Assembly (NCBI GenBank): GCA_016714225.1
Contig: JADJNS010000020.1
Coordinates: 230,470 to 294,469 of the forward strand
DNA: 64,000 nt
Direction: 5' to 3'
From: Archangiaceae bacterium
Lineage (GTDB): Bacteria > Myxococcota > Myxococcia > Myxococcales > Myxococcaceae
Program-made: the position numbers and the translations under genes
In this document: positions 1 through 8,030 of the stretch, one piece after another
How the letters are laid out: every line of letters begins with the position of its first letter
Numbering within the stretch: the first letter of the stretch is position 1
Notes under the pieces: generated by a model
What the model saw: only the letters and a program-made list of their open reading frames with translations
The model's database searches: none
What the model was told of the DNA's origin: nothing

Positions 1-575
1 GCCCGCAGCGGCGCGCGCAGGTCGTGCGCCACCGAGTAGCTGAACGACTCGAGCTGCTCGTTGGCGCGCTTCAAGTCGAGCTCGATCTTCTTGCGCGCCG
101 AGATGTCGCGAATCGCAGCCGTCACCAGTCTCCCCTCGGGAAGGTTCATCGGCTGCAGGCTGACCGCGGCGGGAAAGCTCGACCCGTTCTTTCGCGTACC
201 GACGACCTCGAGCTCGGTGCCGTCGAAGCCGGGCGGTATCGAGATGAGCAGCTCGACCGGCTTGCCCGACAGCTCGGTGCGCGGGTAGCCGAACAGGTTC
301 TCGGCCCGCGCGTTCACCTGCCTGATCTCCGAGTTGGGAGCGACGATCACCATCGCGTCGGGAGCCGACTCGAGCAGGCCGCGGAAGCGCGCCTCGCGGG
401 CCTCGCGGCCGCGGCTGGCGAGGTCATCGAGCAGAATGTTGAGCGCCAGCGCGAAGCGGGTGGCGGTGTCATCGGTGTCGACGTCGTCGGGCAGCACCAC
501 CCGCGCCTTCTCGTCACCGAGCGAGGCCACGGCCATCACCGCGAAGATGTCGTCGAAGCTGACCGGGTCGCTCAC
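1..575 (-). CDS. PAS-domain sensor histidine kinase, 3' part outside window
   Basis: The visible 191 residues begin at a GTG whose bases overlap the stop of the upstream gene (GTGA), so translation is probably coupled. After about 60 unassigned residues there is a PAS domain (about 62-160, with FRGLLESAPDAMVIV and a following PAC-like stretch ending RDISARKK). It then enters a HisKA dimerisation domain with the phospho-acceptor His in SYSVAHDLRAPLR, after which the window ends; the ATPase domain must lie beyond base 1. As a family member it would autophosphorylate on His and pass phosphate to a response regulator not seen here. There is no transmembrane segment in the visible part, so a cytoplasmic sensor is likely. 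The kinase assignment is firm; the signal is unknown. Confidence 0.88.
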   Translation of the reverse strand, partial: MSDPVSFDDIFAVMAVASLGDEKARVVLPDDVDTDDTATRFALALNILLDDLASRGREAREARFRGLLESAPDAMVIVAPNSEIRQVNARAENLFGYPRTELSGKPVELLISIPPGFDGTELEVVGTRKNGSSFPAAVSLQPMNLPEGRLVTAAIRDISARKKIELDLKRANEQLESFSYSVAHDLRAPLR

Positions 576-967
576 GCGGCGATGCCGACGCTGCGAAACC
601 ACTCGCGAGCGCCCGCCTCCGTTGCGAAGGCCTTGAGCGAGACGCCGGTGCCGACCCGGAAGAGCTCGACCACCACGCGAATGACCGGGCCCATGTCGGT
701 GAGCGCGATGTACGCCTCCCGGTGCTGCTTGAAGTAGTCGCCCACCCGCGCGCGGTAGTCGCCGTCGGTGGCCTTCAGCCCCTTGGCGTTGGCGAGCACC
801 CCGAATGGCCGGCCCTCGGTGCCCACCCACCCCCGCAGCGCCTCGACCAGCAGCGTGCCGTCTTCCTCGTGCAGCGTCGCGCCGGCGGTGTAGCTCACCA
901 GCGCGAGGCGCGCCTCGGGCTGCCAGACGATGTCGCTCGAGGCGTTGCTGACGTGGTGGCTGCTCAT
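572..967 (-). CDS. STAS/SpoIIAA-like hypothetical protein
   Basis: This 131-residue protein starts at an ATG that overlaps the stop of the MFS gene (ATGA), and its own stop overlaps the histidine kinase start (GTGA). It is thus the middle member of a coupled three-gene unit. It has no signal peptide or membrane span. The alternating beta/alpha pattern (strand around DIVWQPEARLALVSY, helix LVEALRGWV, strand FGVLANA, long helix before AYIALTD, final helix in AREWFRSVGIA) resembles the STAS/SEC14-like fold of small regulators found beside sensor kinases. I do not recognise a named family. A role as partner of the downstream kinase is inferred only from the coupling. Confidence 0.7.
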   Translation of the reverse strand: MSSHHVSNASSDIVWQPEARLALVSYTAGATLHEEDGTLLVEALRGWVGTEGRPFGVLANAKGLKATDGDYRARVGDYFKQHREAYIALTDMGPVIRVVVELFRVGTGVSLKAFATEAGAREWFRSVGIAA

Positions 968-2169
968 GGGCCGCGAGGGGCACCATAGACCGCGGCCTCG
1001 GGTCGGCGCGCGTTCGCCAGCGACATCAGCGCGGCGAGCGCGTGCGCGCCGAGCACCCAGCCGACGCAGCCGGGCCACTCGAGCCGCTGCCAGGTGAGCG
1101 CGGGCACCACGCCGGCGGCGCTGCCTCCGAGGTAGTAGGCGGTCACGTAGAAGCCCGAGGCCAGGGTGCGGTAGGGCGCCACCGCGAGCTGCCGCAGCTG
1201 GTTCATCGCCGCGGCCTGGCAGACGAACAGGCTCGAGCACAGCACCGCCAGGCCGAAGATGATGGCCGCGAGGTGCGGCACCAGGGTGAGGCCGCCGCCG
1301 GCGGCCCCGCAGAGCAGCGCGAGCCGCAGCACCGCGCGCGAGCCGAAGCGATCGATCGCCGGGCCCGCGAACGGCGTCACCAGCGCGCCCACCAGGTACA
1401 CCGAGAACAACAGCGAGAGGCTCGCGGTGCCCAGCTCGAAGGGCGCGGCGCTCAGGTGAAAGCCCACGTAGCTGAACGCGGCCACCAGCGAGAACAGCAC
1501 GGTGAAGCCGGTGGCGAAGGTGGCCAGCACCGGGGGGCGGGTGACGAAGCGCAGGCCCTCGACCAGCGGCGCCGGCTGGTGCGCGCGCACGTGCCTCGAC
1601 GGCGGCAGAAACAGCGCGGTGACCGTGGCGCCGAGCACGTTGAGCAGCCCCAGCACCACGAAGGCGTGCTCCCAGCGGGTGGCCGCGGTGACCAGCCCGG
1701 CGAGAAACCGGCCCGCGAAGCCACCCACCACGTTGCCGGCCACGAACAGCGAGAGCGCCCGGCCCATCGCGCGCGGCTCGACCTCTTCGGCGAGATAGGT
1801 GATGGCCACCACGTAGACCGCGGCGATGGCCACGCCCTGCAAGAAGCGCCACACCAGCAGCGCGTCGAGGCCGTCGGCGGTGGCGGCGAGCAGCGTCGAG
1901 GCGGCCAGCGCCCACAGCGCCGAGACGATGACCCGCTTGCGGCTGAAGCGGTCGGCGAGCGCCCCCACCAGGGGAGCGCTCAGCGCGATGGCCCCGGTCG
2001 AGGCGCTGACGGTGAGGCCGACCTGGGCCTTGCTGAGGTGGAGCAGCTTCTCGAGGTGCGGCAGCAGCGGCTGGGTGGCGTAGAGGTCGATGAAGCTGCA
2101 GCACCCGGCGCAAGCGACCGCCAGCACGCCGCCCCGCGAGAGACCTACGGCAGGCACAGGCTCGTGCAA
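964..2169 (-). CDS. MFS transporter, YnfM/drug exporter-like
   Basis: The 401-residue protein has about twelve hydrophobic segments. It also has the MFS loop 2-3 signature GALADRFSRKRVI after the second span, and a related GPAIDRFGSRAVL motif in the second half, as expected for a 12-TM major facilitator exporter. The N terminus (CSFIDLYATQPLLPHLE) matches the YnfM-like multidrug/arabinose efflux group. It acts in the inner membrane by proton antiport; the substrate cannot be told. It is the first gene of a coupled unit with a STAS-like protein and a histidine kinase. The start is the ATG at 2169; no strong Shine-Dalgarno is evident. Confidence 0.88.
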   Translation of the reverse strand: MHEPVPAVGLSRGGVLAVACAGCCSFIDLYATQPLLPHLEKLLHLSKAQVGLTVSASTGAIALSAPLVGALADRFSRKRVIVSALWALAASTLLAATADGLDALLVWRFLQGVAIAAVYVVAITYLAEEVEPRAMGRALSLFVAGNVVGGFAGRFLAGLVTAATRWEHAFVVLGLLNVLGATVTALFLPPSRHVRAHQPAPLVEGLRFVTRPPVLATFATGFTVLFSLVAAFSYVGFHLSAAPFELGTASLSLLFSVYLVGALVTPFAGPAIDRFGSRAVLRLALLCGAAGGGLTLVPHLAAIIFGLAVLCSSLFVCQAAAMNQLRQLAVAPYRTLASGFYVTAYYLGGSAAGVVPALTWQRLEWPGCVGWVLGAHALAALMSLANARRPEAAVYGAPRGP

Positions 2170-2283
2170 GGTGACGAGCGATATAGCTCAACGTCTCGAC
2201 CAGGCCCGCGGCGACGGGCGTCTTCGTGGACGTGGACGGCTTTTCAGCCAGCGCCACGCTCAAGCGCTCCCGCCGCGCCCCCC

Positions 2284-3063
2284 TCACCCCGCGTCGGCAG
2301 CCACGCAGACATTGCCCGAGCAGGTGCTGGGCGCCGGGCAGGTGTTGCTGTTGCAGCGGCAGGTGCCGTTGCCGTCGCAGTACTGGGTCGGCGCGCAGGC
2401 CGGGTGGTTACCGCAGGTCGCGGGGCCGGCGTCGGGAGGTGCGACGCAGACGTCGCCCGAGCAGGTGCTGGGAAAGGGGCAGGTGTTGCTGCTGCAGCGG
2501 CAGGTGCCGTTGGAGCAGTACTGGGTCGGCGCGCAGGCCGGGTGGTTACCGCAGGTCGCGGGGCCGGCGTCGGGAGGTGCGACGCAGACGTCGCCCGAGC
2601 AGGTGCTGGGAAAGGGGCAGGTGTTCGGGCTGCAGCGGCAGGTGCCGTTGGAGCAGTACTGGGTCGGCGCGCAGGCCGGGTGGTTTCCGCAGGTCGCGGG
2701 GCCGGCGTCGGGAGGCGCGACGCAGACGTCGCCCGAGCAGGTGCTGGGAAAGGGGCAGGTGTTGCTGCTGCAGCGGCAGGTGCCGTTCGAGCAGTACTGG
2801 GTCGGCGCGCAGGCCGGGTGGTTTCCGCAGGTCGCGGGGCCGGCGTCGGGAGGCGCGACGCAGACGTCGCCCGAGCAGGTGCTGGGCCACAGACAGGTGT
2901 TGTTGCTGCAGCGGCAGGTGCCGTTGCCGTCGCAGTACTGGGTCGACGCGCAGGGGCTGTTGACCCCGCAGCTCAAGGGCTGCTGCTCCTGGCCGATGTT
3001 GTGGGTCACGCCGCAGGCGGCGGCCGAGAGCAGCGCGAGCACGAAGGCAGAGCGGGAGTGCAT
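2284..3063 (-). CDS. Cys-rich tandem-repeat lipoprotein
   Basis: I place the start at the ATG at 3063 because GAAGAG lies 7 bases before it; an ATG two codons upstream is possible. The product (259 residues) has a short hydrophobic leader ending LLSAAAC, a plausible lipobox, so it is probably an exported lipoprotein. The mature part is five tandem units of 46 residues, each with eight Cys and the pattern C-x5-C-x5-C-x4-CRC-x4-C-x5-C-x4-C, separated by PPDAGPA linkers. The inner units are almost identical. The spacing suggests small disulfide-bonded EGF/Stig1-like modules. Function unknown; surface display or adhesion is only a guess. Confidence 0.8.
   Translation of the reverse strand: MHSRSAFVLALLSAAACGVTHNIGQEQQPLSCGVNSPCASTQYCDGNGTCRCSNNTCLWPSTCSGDVCVAPPDAGPATCGNHPACAPTQYCSNGTCRCSSNTCPFPSTCSGDVCVAPPDAGPATCGNHPACAPTQYCSNGTCRCSPNTCPFPSTCSGDVCVAPPDAGPATCGNHPACAPTQYCSNGTCRCSSNTCPFPSTCSGDVCVAPPDAGPATCGNHPACAPTQYCDGNGTCRCNSNTCPAPSTCSGNVCVAADAG
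2300..2990 (-). repeat. Five tandem 138-bp coding repeats
   Basis: A 138-bp unit recurs five times inside the lipoprotein gene; for example gacgcagacgtcgcccga starts at 2443 and again at 2581. The three central copies differ at only a few bases, and the outer two are more diverged. The unit keeps the reading frame (46 codons), so copy-number change would alter protein length without breaking it. Confidence 0.9.
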
Positions 3064-3098
3064 GGGCATGCTCTTCAAAGACACGGACACGAAGAACC

Positions 3099-4008
3099 TT
3101 ACGGAGCAGCGAGTTGATTGCGGGCGTCGGTGGCGAAGCGCCCGTTGGGAAAGAGCCTGACGCACTCGGCGAGGTCGTTTCGCGCAGCCTCGCGCTCGTT
3201 GAGCTCGAGCCGCGACGCCGCGCGGCCGAACAGCGAGCGCTCGTTGGCCCCCAGGTGCTCGAGCGCGCGGGTGAAGGCGGCGACCGCCTCACGGTGGCGC
3301 CCGGCCCGGGCGAGCAGCTCGCCGTGCACCACGCGCAGCTCGTCGGCGCGCGGCACCTGGGCGAAGTCGCGCTCGGCGAGGCGCGCGAGCAGCTCGAGCG
3401 CCGGCCCGCTCTGCCCCTGCTTGAGCAGCGCCTCGAGCTGCACCGCGTCGGCCTCACCCTTGAGCGCCCCGTCGGGGAAGCGCAGTCGGTAGCGGCCCAG
3501 CACCTCGAGCGCGGCCTCGGGTCGACCTTCGAGCCGCAGCTGCTGAACGGCTTCACCCAGCAGGCGCGACTCTTCGAGCAGCGGGTTGGGCGCGGGCAGC
3601 ACCGGGGCGGCGGCCGCCGGGGCGGGCGCCGAGCGGCGGGGCCGGCCAGGCGCGGCCGGGGCCGGTGCCAAAGGCTCGGCCAGCGGCACCGAGACGGGGC
3701 GAGGCGGGCGAACCTCGACCACCGCGATGGGAAGTGTTGCGGCCGGCGGCGGAGCCTCGAGCGGCGCGGTGAACAGGGCGCGCGCGAGCGCCACCGCCGC
3801 AGCCGAGGCGGTGACCACGCCCAGCGCAGCCCACGCCGGCTTGAGCCACCCGGCGCGCAGCGGGGGCGCGCTCAGCCTGGCGCGAACCCGGGCCAGGGCC
3901 TGGGGAGAGCGTGGCCGCGGGCCCGACGCCCTTCACCCAACGCGCGGCTTCGGCTTCGCTGCTTCCGGCAGCCGGCTGGCTGTCGACCCAGCGCTTGAGC
4001 CCGGTCAT
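3099..4008 (-). CDS. Anti-sigma-factor-like membrane protein with TPR domain, frameshifted
   Basis: The start ATG at 4008 overlaps the stop of the ECF sigma gene (ATGA). The first about 37 codons (MTGLKRWVDSQPAAG... to WVKGVGPAATLS) are in one frame. The rest (QALARVRARLSAPPLR, then a membrane span LGVVTASAAAVALARALF, a Pro/Ala linker and about 140 residues of TPR-like helices) is in another. The frames join cleanly if one base is removed from the run of four G at 3902-3905. The layout (cytoplasmic N-terminal segment, one membrane span, periplasmic TPR-like part) and its place after a sigma gene suggest an anti-sigma factor that holds the sigma factor at the inner membrane. A damaged gene cannot be excluded. 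Confidence 0.72.
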
Positions 4009-4601
4009 TTGCTCTCCTCGGCGATGAGCTGATTCATCTGGGTGAGAAAGTCGGCGCGCGCCCGGTGGAGCGCGACCCACACCGCGCCCACCTTGAGGCC
4101 GAGCAGCTCGGCGATCTCTTCGCCCGAGAGCTCTTCGAGCTCGAAGAGCACCAGCACGGTTCGGGGGCGCTCGCGCATGCGGTCGAGCACCCGGTAGAAG
4201 CGCACCGTGCGCTGGTGCCGCTCGAGCGCGTCGTCGGCGCTCTCTTCTTCTGCCGGCAGCTCGCCGGCCGCGTCTTCGGCCGAGCCGCGCAGCCAGCGGC
4301 GAAACGCGTCGCGCCGCCTGCGGTGCCGCACCTCGTTCTCGGTGATGCGGTACAGCCAGGTCGACAGCTTGGCGCGCCGGCCGTCGAACGCCGGCAGGCT
4401 GCGCTGCACGGTCATGAAGACGTTCTGCACCGTGTCCTCGAGGTCGACGCTGGGCCCCCCCAGGCGGGCCGCCCAGCGGGTGACGTCACCGGCATGCGCG
4501 CGAAATACCTGCTCGAGCTCGAGCGGAGCCGCGGCGACCGATGTGGGCAGGGCGTTTTCCACCTCATTTCCCCCAGCCGCCCAGCCCGAAAAACCTTTCA
4601 T
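4005..4601 (-). CDS. ECF RNA polymerase sigma factor
   Basis: The 198-residue protein has sigma-70 region 2 (about 30-95: LEQVFRAHAGDVTRWAARL, then DLEDTVQNVFMTV and STWLYRITENEVRHRRRR) and region 4 (about 135-190: YRVLDRMRERPRTVLVL, then LSGEEIAELLGLKVGAVWVALHRAR). It lacks regions 1 and 3, as is typical of ECF factors. It directs core RNA polymerase to a small regulon. The start ATG overlaps the stop of the upstream secreted-protein gene, and its stop overlaps the start of the anti-sigma-like gene, giving a fully coupled cassette. The unusual order, with a secreted protein first, suggests that protein is part of the signalling unit. Confidence 0.93.
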   Translation of the reverse strand: MKGFSGWAAGGNEVENALPTSVAAAPLELEQVFRAHAGDVTRWAARLGGPSVDLEDTVQNVFMTVQRSLPAFDGRRAKLSTWLYRITENEVRHRRRRDAFRRWLRGSAEDAAGELPAEEESADDALERHQRTVRFYRVLDRMRERPRTVLVLFELEELSGEEIAELLGLKVGAVWVALHRARADFLTQMNQLIAEESK

Positions 4602-5491
4602 CGGCTCTCCCAGCTCAGGCCCAGCGCCGCCAGCGCCTCGACCCGGGGCAGGCTGCCCCGGGCGACCGGGAGCGACGCGCCGACCCGCGACACCTCGAGC
4701 TGCACCTCTTTCAGCCAGCCGATGAGGGTGACGCTCAAGCTGACCTTCACCGGGCCCAGCGGCAGGTGGGCGCGCAGCCCGGCGGCGGCGCCCGGCACGA
4801 GCTCTGAGAAGCCGGGGCTGGCGATGGCGTAGCCGAAGCCCTGCGCCGACAGCACGGCCAGCTCGAGGCCGGCGTGAAGGTCGAGCTGAAGGCGCGCATC
4901 GACCAGCCGCGCCCGCGCGGCCAGCTCGGCGCCCACCCACCACCACCGCACCTGCCCGGGGCCGATGGGCAGCGAGCGGGCGCTGACCCCGACCAGGCCC
5001 ACCTCGGCCGCGAGCGGCCAGCGGGTGGGGCCGAGCGCGAAGTGACCCTCTCCCCCGAAGGCCCAGTCGCGAGACAGCGAGGCCAGGGCCGAGGCGCCGA
5101 CCTCGACGCGCAGCGTGGGCGGAGCAGGAGGCGAAGGCGGCGGCGGCGGCGAAGCGGGCGAAGGGGCGCGCACGGTCGCCGGGCGCTCGCCCCACTCGGC
5201 CTCCCACGACGCGATGATGGCGGCGGCGACCTCGGCGCGGTCTTCGCACCCCGCCACCCCGCTCACCGCGCGCTCCGAGAGCGTGCGACCGTCGCCGTCT
5301 TCGAGCGAGAGCCAGAGGGCCTCGGGCTCTCGGAGCTCGACCCGCGCGCGGTGGCCGGGCACGCCGCGCTCGATGAGCGCCGAGAGCCGCCGCTCGACCG
5401 CCGCCGCAGAGGGGCACTCACCGGTGCCGTGCACCGGCAGCACCACCGTGAGCGCTACCGTGACCAGGGCCTCGAGCACGGCGCGACCCAT
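4598..5491 (-). CDS. Secreted hypothetical protein of sigma-factor cassette
   Basis: From the ATG at 5491 the 297-residue product begins with a signal-peptide-like segment (VLEALVTVALTVVLPV), then a Cys-containing region with CPSAAAVERRLSALIERG. A Pro-rich linker follows around residues 125-140. The C-terminal half, about 150 residues, has alternating hydrophobic strands with WWWVGAELAARARL and ends in an aromatic-poor strand, like a small outer-membrane barrel. I do not recognise a named family. It is translationally coupled to the ECF sigma gene, so a periplasmic or outer-membrane sensing or target role is reasonable but unproven. No clear Shine-Dalgarno precedes the chosen start. Confidence 0.7.
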   Translation of the reverse strand: MGRAVLEALVTVALTVVLPVHGTGECPSAAAVERRLSALIERGVPGHRARVELREPEALWLSLEDGDGRTLSERAVSGVAGCEDRAEVAAAIIASWEAEWGERPATVRAPSPASPPPPPSPPAPPTLRVEVGASALASLSRDWAFGGEGHFALGPTRWPLAAEVGLVGVSARSLPIGPGQVRWWWVGAELAARARLVDARLQLDLHAGLELAVLSAQGFGYAIASPGFSELVPGAAAGLRAHLPLGPVKVSLSVTLIGWLKEVQLEVSRVGASLPVARGSLPRVEALAALGLSWESR

Positions 5492-5570
5492 GGCACGCAC
5501 TGCGCGCGCGTGTCGACCCGGCGCGCGCGCGGGGAACCGCGCGGTGACTTCTGGCCCCGCCCCACCACGG

Positions 5571-7980
5571 CTATTCGATGCGCAGGCGGAAGGCGCCCTC
5601 GTCGGCCGGGGGCGACGCCGAGTAGCCGTCGACCACCAGCCAGTAGGTGGTGTTGGGCGTCGCAGTCCAGGTGAGGGTCTCGGGGCGGCCACCGAGCGCG
5701 GTGTCGCGCAGGGCGACGCACGACGACGGCGAGCAGCTGCCCTCGAGGCGCGCGAGCCCGACGTCGAAATCGCCCTCGGGAGTGACGGTGGCCGTCACCG
5801 AACGGGCCGCCGCGCCGGTGTAGGTGAAGGCGAACACCAGGTCTTTGCCGTCTTCGCTGAAGGCGTGGCAGGCCCCCCCGTAGGGCGGCATCGAGGTCTT
5901 CGCGTAGTCGTCGCTCGACAGCCGGGTGGTGTCGACGATGGAGTTGTCGACGCTGGCGGTGCTCAAGAGAATCGGCCGCGGGGTGGCGCAGGTGTCGTTC
6001 GCCGGAGCCCCGAGGCGGGCATCGAGACGAAAGTCGCCGCCCCCATCGGCCGAGTCGACCCCCACGTAGAAGGTGCCCGGCCCGGTCTGGTTGAAGGTGA
6101 CGGCAGACAGCTGCTGCGCCGCGGCCGGCGCGACGCACGCCAGCTGCACCGGGGCGCCACCGCAGGCGTTCTCTGCGTACAGCACCGGCTGGTAGCCCGC
6201 GCTCAGCGAGGTGACCGCGAGGGTGACGGTCTGCGCTCCCGGGGGCAGCGTGTAGCTGTAGAAGACGTCTCTGCCGGTGGCGCGGGCTCCCGCCGAGCAG
6301 CTCGGGGTGAGCGCCGCCGCGTTGTCGTTGGTGGCGAGGGTAGTCGAGCCCAGCACGGTCACCGTCGAGCTCGCCCCCGCGGTGAGCGCCGGCAGGGCGA
6401 GGGCGGTGGCGCAGGTCTCGTTGGTCGGCGCCGGAGTCGGCGGCGCGAGCTGCACCGAGAGGTCGAAGCTGCCGCGGGCCCCCCGCGTGCGGCTGTCGAC
6501 CCACACCGACCAGGCGCCGGCCGGCAGCCGGCGCACCACCGTCTGCGCCGGGCCAGCGCCGCTCGCGGCGCCGCAGGCCAGCTCGTTGGCGAAGGTGCCG
6601 CCGGTGCAGCTCGCCTGGGGCCGCACCGACACCACGGGGAGCAAGGTGCTGCTGCCGGTGGGGGTCACCACCACGGTGACGTCGTGCAGCGCGGTGGTGG
6701 TGAACTGGTACGCCACGTCGAAGCCCTCGGCCACGGCCGAAGCCGAGCAGCTGGGCGCCTGGTCGGTCGCCGCGTTGCTGTTGGTCGCTCCGCGGGTGGT
6801 GCCGCTGGCGGTGGCGAGGCCCGAGCCGTCGAAGGTGAGCACCGCGGCGGTGGCGCACTCGTCGTTGCCGACCGGCGCCGCCGCGGGCGCCTGATGCACC
6901 TCGAGCTCGAACGCGCCGACCGACGACTGCGCCGAGTCGACCCACACGAAGTAGGTACCCGGCTGCTGGCTGATGAACGACAGGGCCAGCGGCTGCCCGG
7001 CCGGCGCGCTGCGCGCACACCCCAGCTCGTTGGCGACCGACGGGCTGCCGCACTGCCCCGGCGCCCGCACGTACAGCGTCGGCTCGTAGCCGGGGGTAGA
7101 GGCGCTTCGGCTCAGGGTGAGCTCGACGTCTTGCGCCGAGGCGAGCGTGTACGAGTAGACCACGTCGCGCCCGTCGAGCGCCGCCGAGCCGGCGCAGCTG
7201 GGGCTGGCGTCGCCCGAGGCGTTGCTGTTGGTCGCCAGCGTGGTGTTCCCCGAAGCGGTGGCGACGCCGTTGGCGAAGCTCAAGGGCACGGCGCTGCTGC
7301 ACTCGTCGTTGGTCGGGGGTGCGGTGGGCGCCGCGAGCGTGATGGTGACGTCGATGGGGCCCGAGCTGGCGCCGTAGTTCTCGACGAACAGGTAGAGGTC
7401 AGCAGTGCGGTTGAGCAGCTTCAGGGTCTCGGTGGCCGCGGCCTGACCCGCCGTGTCCTGGCAGCCCAGCTCGGGGCCGGTGCACGAGGCTCCACGAACG
7501 TAGATGACCGGGTTGGCCGAGCTGCCGGCAGCACGCGCAGCGGTGATGGTCACGTCTTGCGCCTGAGCCAGCGGCAGCCGGTACACCCGCTCGGGGCCCC
7601 GCGCGGCGAGGTTGCAGGCGCCATCGGCGTGGTCGTCGAAGGCGGCGGGCGACGACTGAAAGTTGAGCACCGAACCGGTGACGGTGAGCGTCTGCGCCGC
7701 GCTGCACGCGCCGCCTGCCGCGCCGCCTGCAGCCCCCCCGGCGTCGCCTCCCGCCGCGCCGCCTGCGTCCCCACCCGCCGCGCCGCCTGCGGCTCCCCCC
7801 CGCGCCGCCTGCGGCTCCTCCGGCGTCACCGCCTGCCGAGGCACCGCCCCCGGCGCCCCCGCTACCGCCCGCGGTGCCGGGCCCCGCATCGCACAGCACG
7901 TCGGCGCACCGATATGCGCTGCCGCACCCGGCAGAGGTTGAAGCCAGGGCAGCGACGAAGAAGAGCGAGCGAATTTTCAT
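5571..7980 (-). CDS. Large extracellular lipoprotein with repeated beta-sandwich domains, frameshifted
   Basis: The ATG at 7980 opens a leader (MKIRSLFFVAALASTSAGC) ending in an acceptable lipobox, followed by an AGG-rich linker. The frame shifts inside the linker at a run of seven C (7795-7801 on the + strand); removing one base restores the long frame to the stop at 5571. After the linker come about five similar blocks of 110-140 residues. Each carries a NDECx2A or NETCATA start, a strand ending TNSNA or TNDNA, a DVxYSYTL-like segment and a W/YxVxVDS segment. They resemble pre-peptidase C-terminal (PPC-like) beta-sandwich domains. It should be a surface lipoprotein; no enzyme domain is seen. 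Confidence 0.75.
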
Positions 7981-8030
7981 GGCGGTCGGCCCTCTGAGCC
8001 GCCTCGCCCTCGCGACCTTACGGCCCGCGC

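Noticed and set aside
2300..2990. Regularly spaced repeats considered as a CRISPR array
   Set aside because: The units are contiguous, 138 bp long, codon-phased and without unique spacers; they encode protein modules.
1042..3117. Plus-strand open frame of 691 codons
   Set aside because: Antisense to the MFS gene and the Cys-rich lipoprotein; its apparent internal repeats are just the 138-bp repeats read from the other strand.
3902..3905. Programmed frameshift in the anti-sigma-like gene
   Set aside because: No slippery heptamer or downstream structure is evident, and the same kind of shift appears in a dozen unrelated genes of the window.
5115..7997. Very long plus-strand open frame of 960 codons
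   Set aside because: It is antisense to the secreted sigma-cassette protein and the PPC-like lipoprotein and has Arg/Gly-rich low-complexity content typical of high-GC shadow frames.
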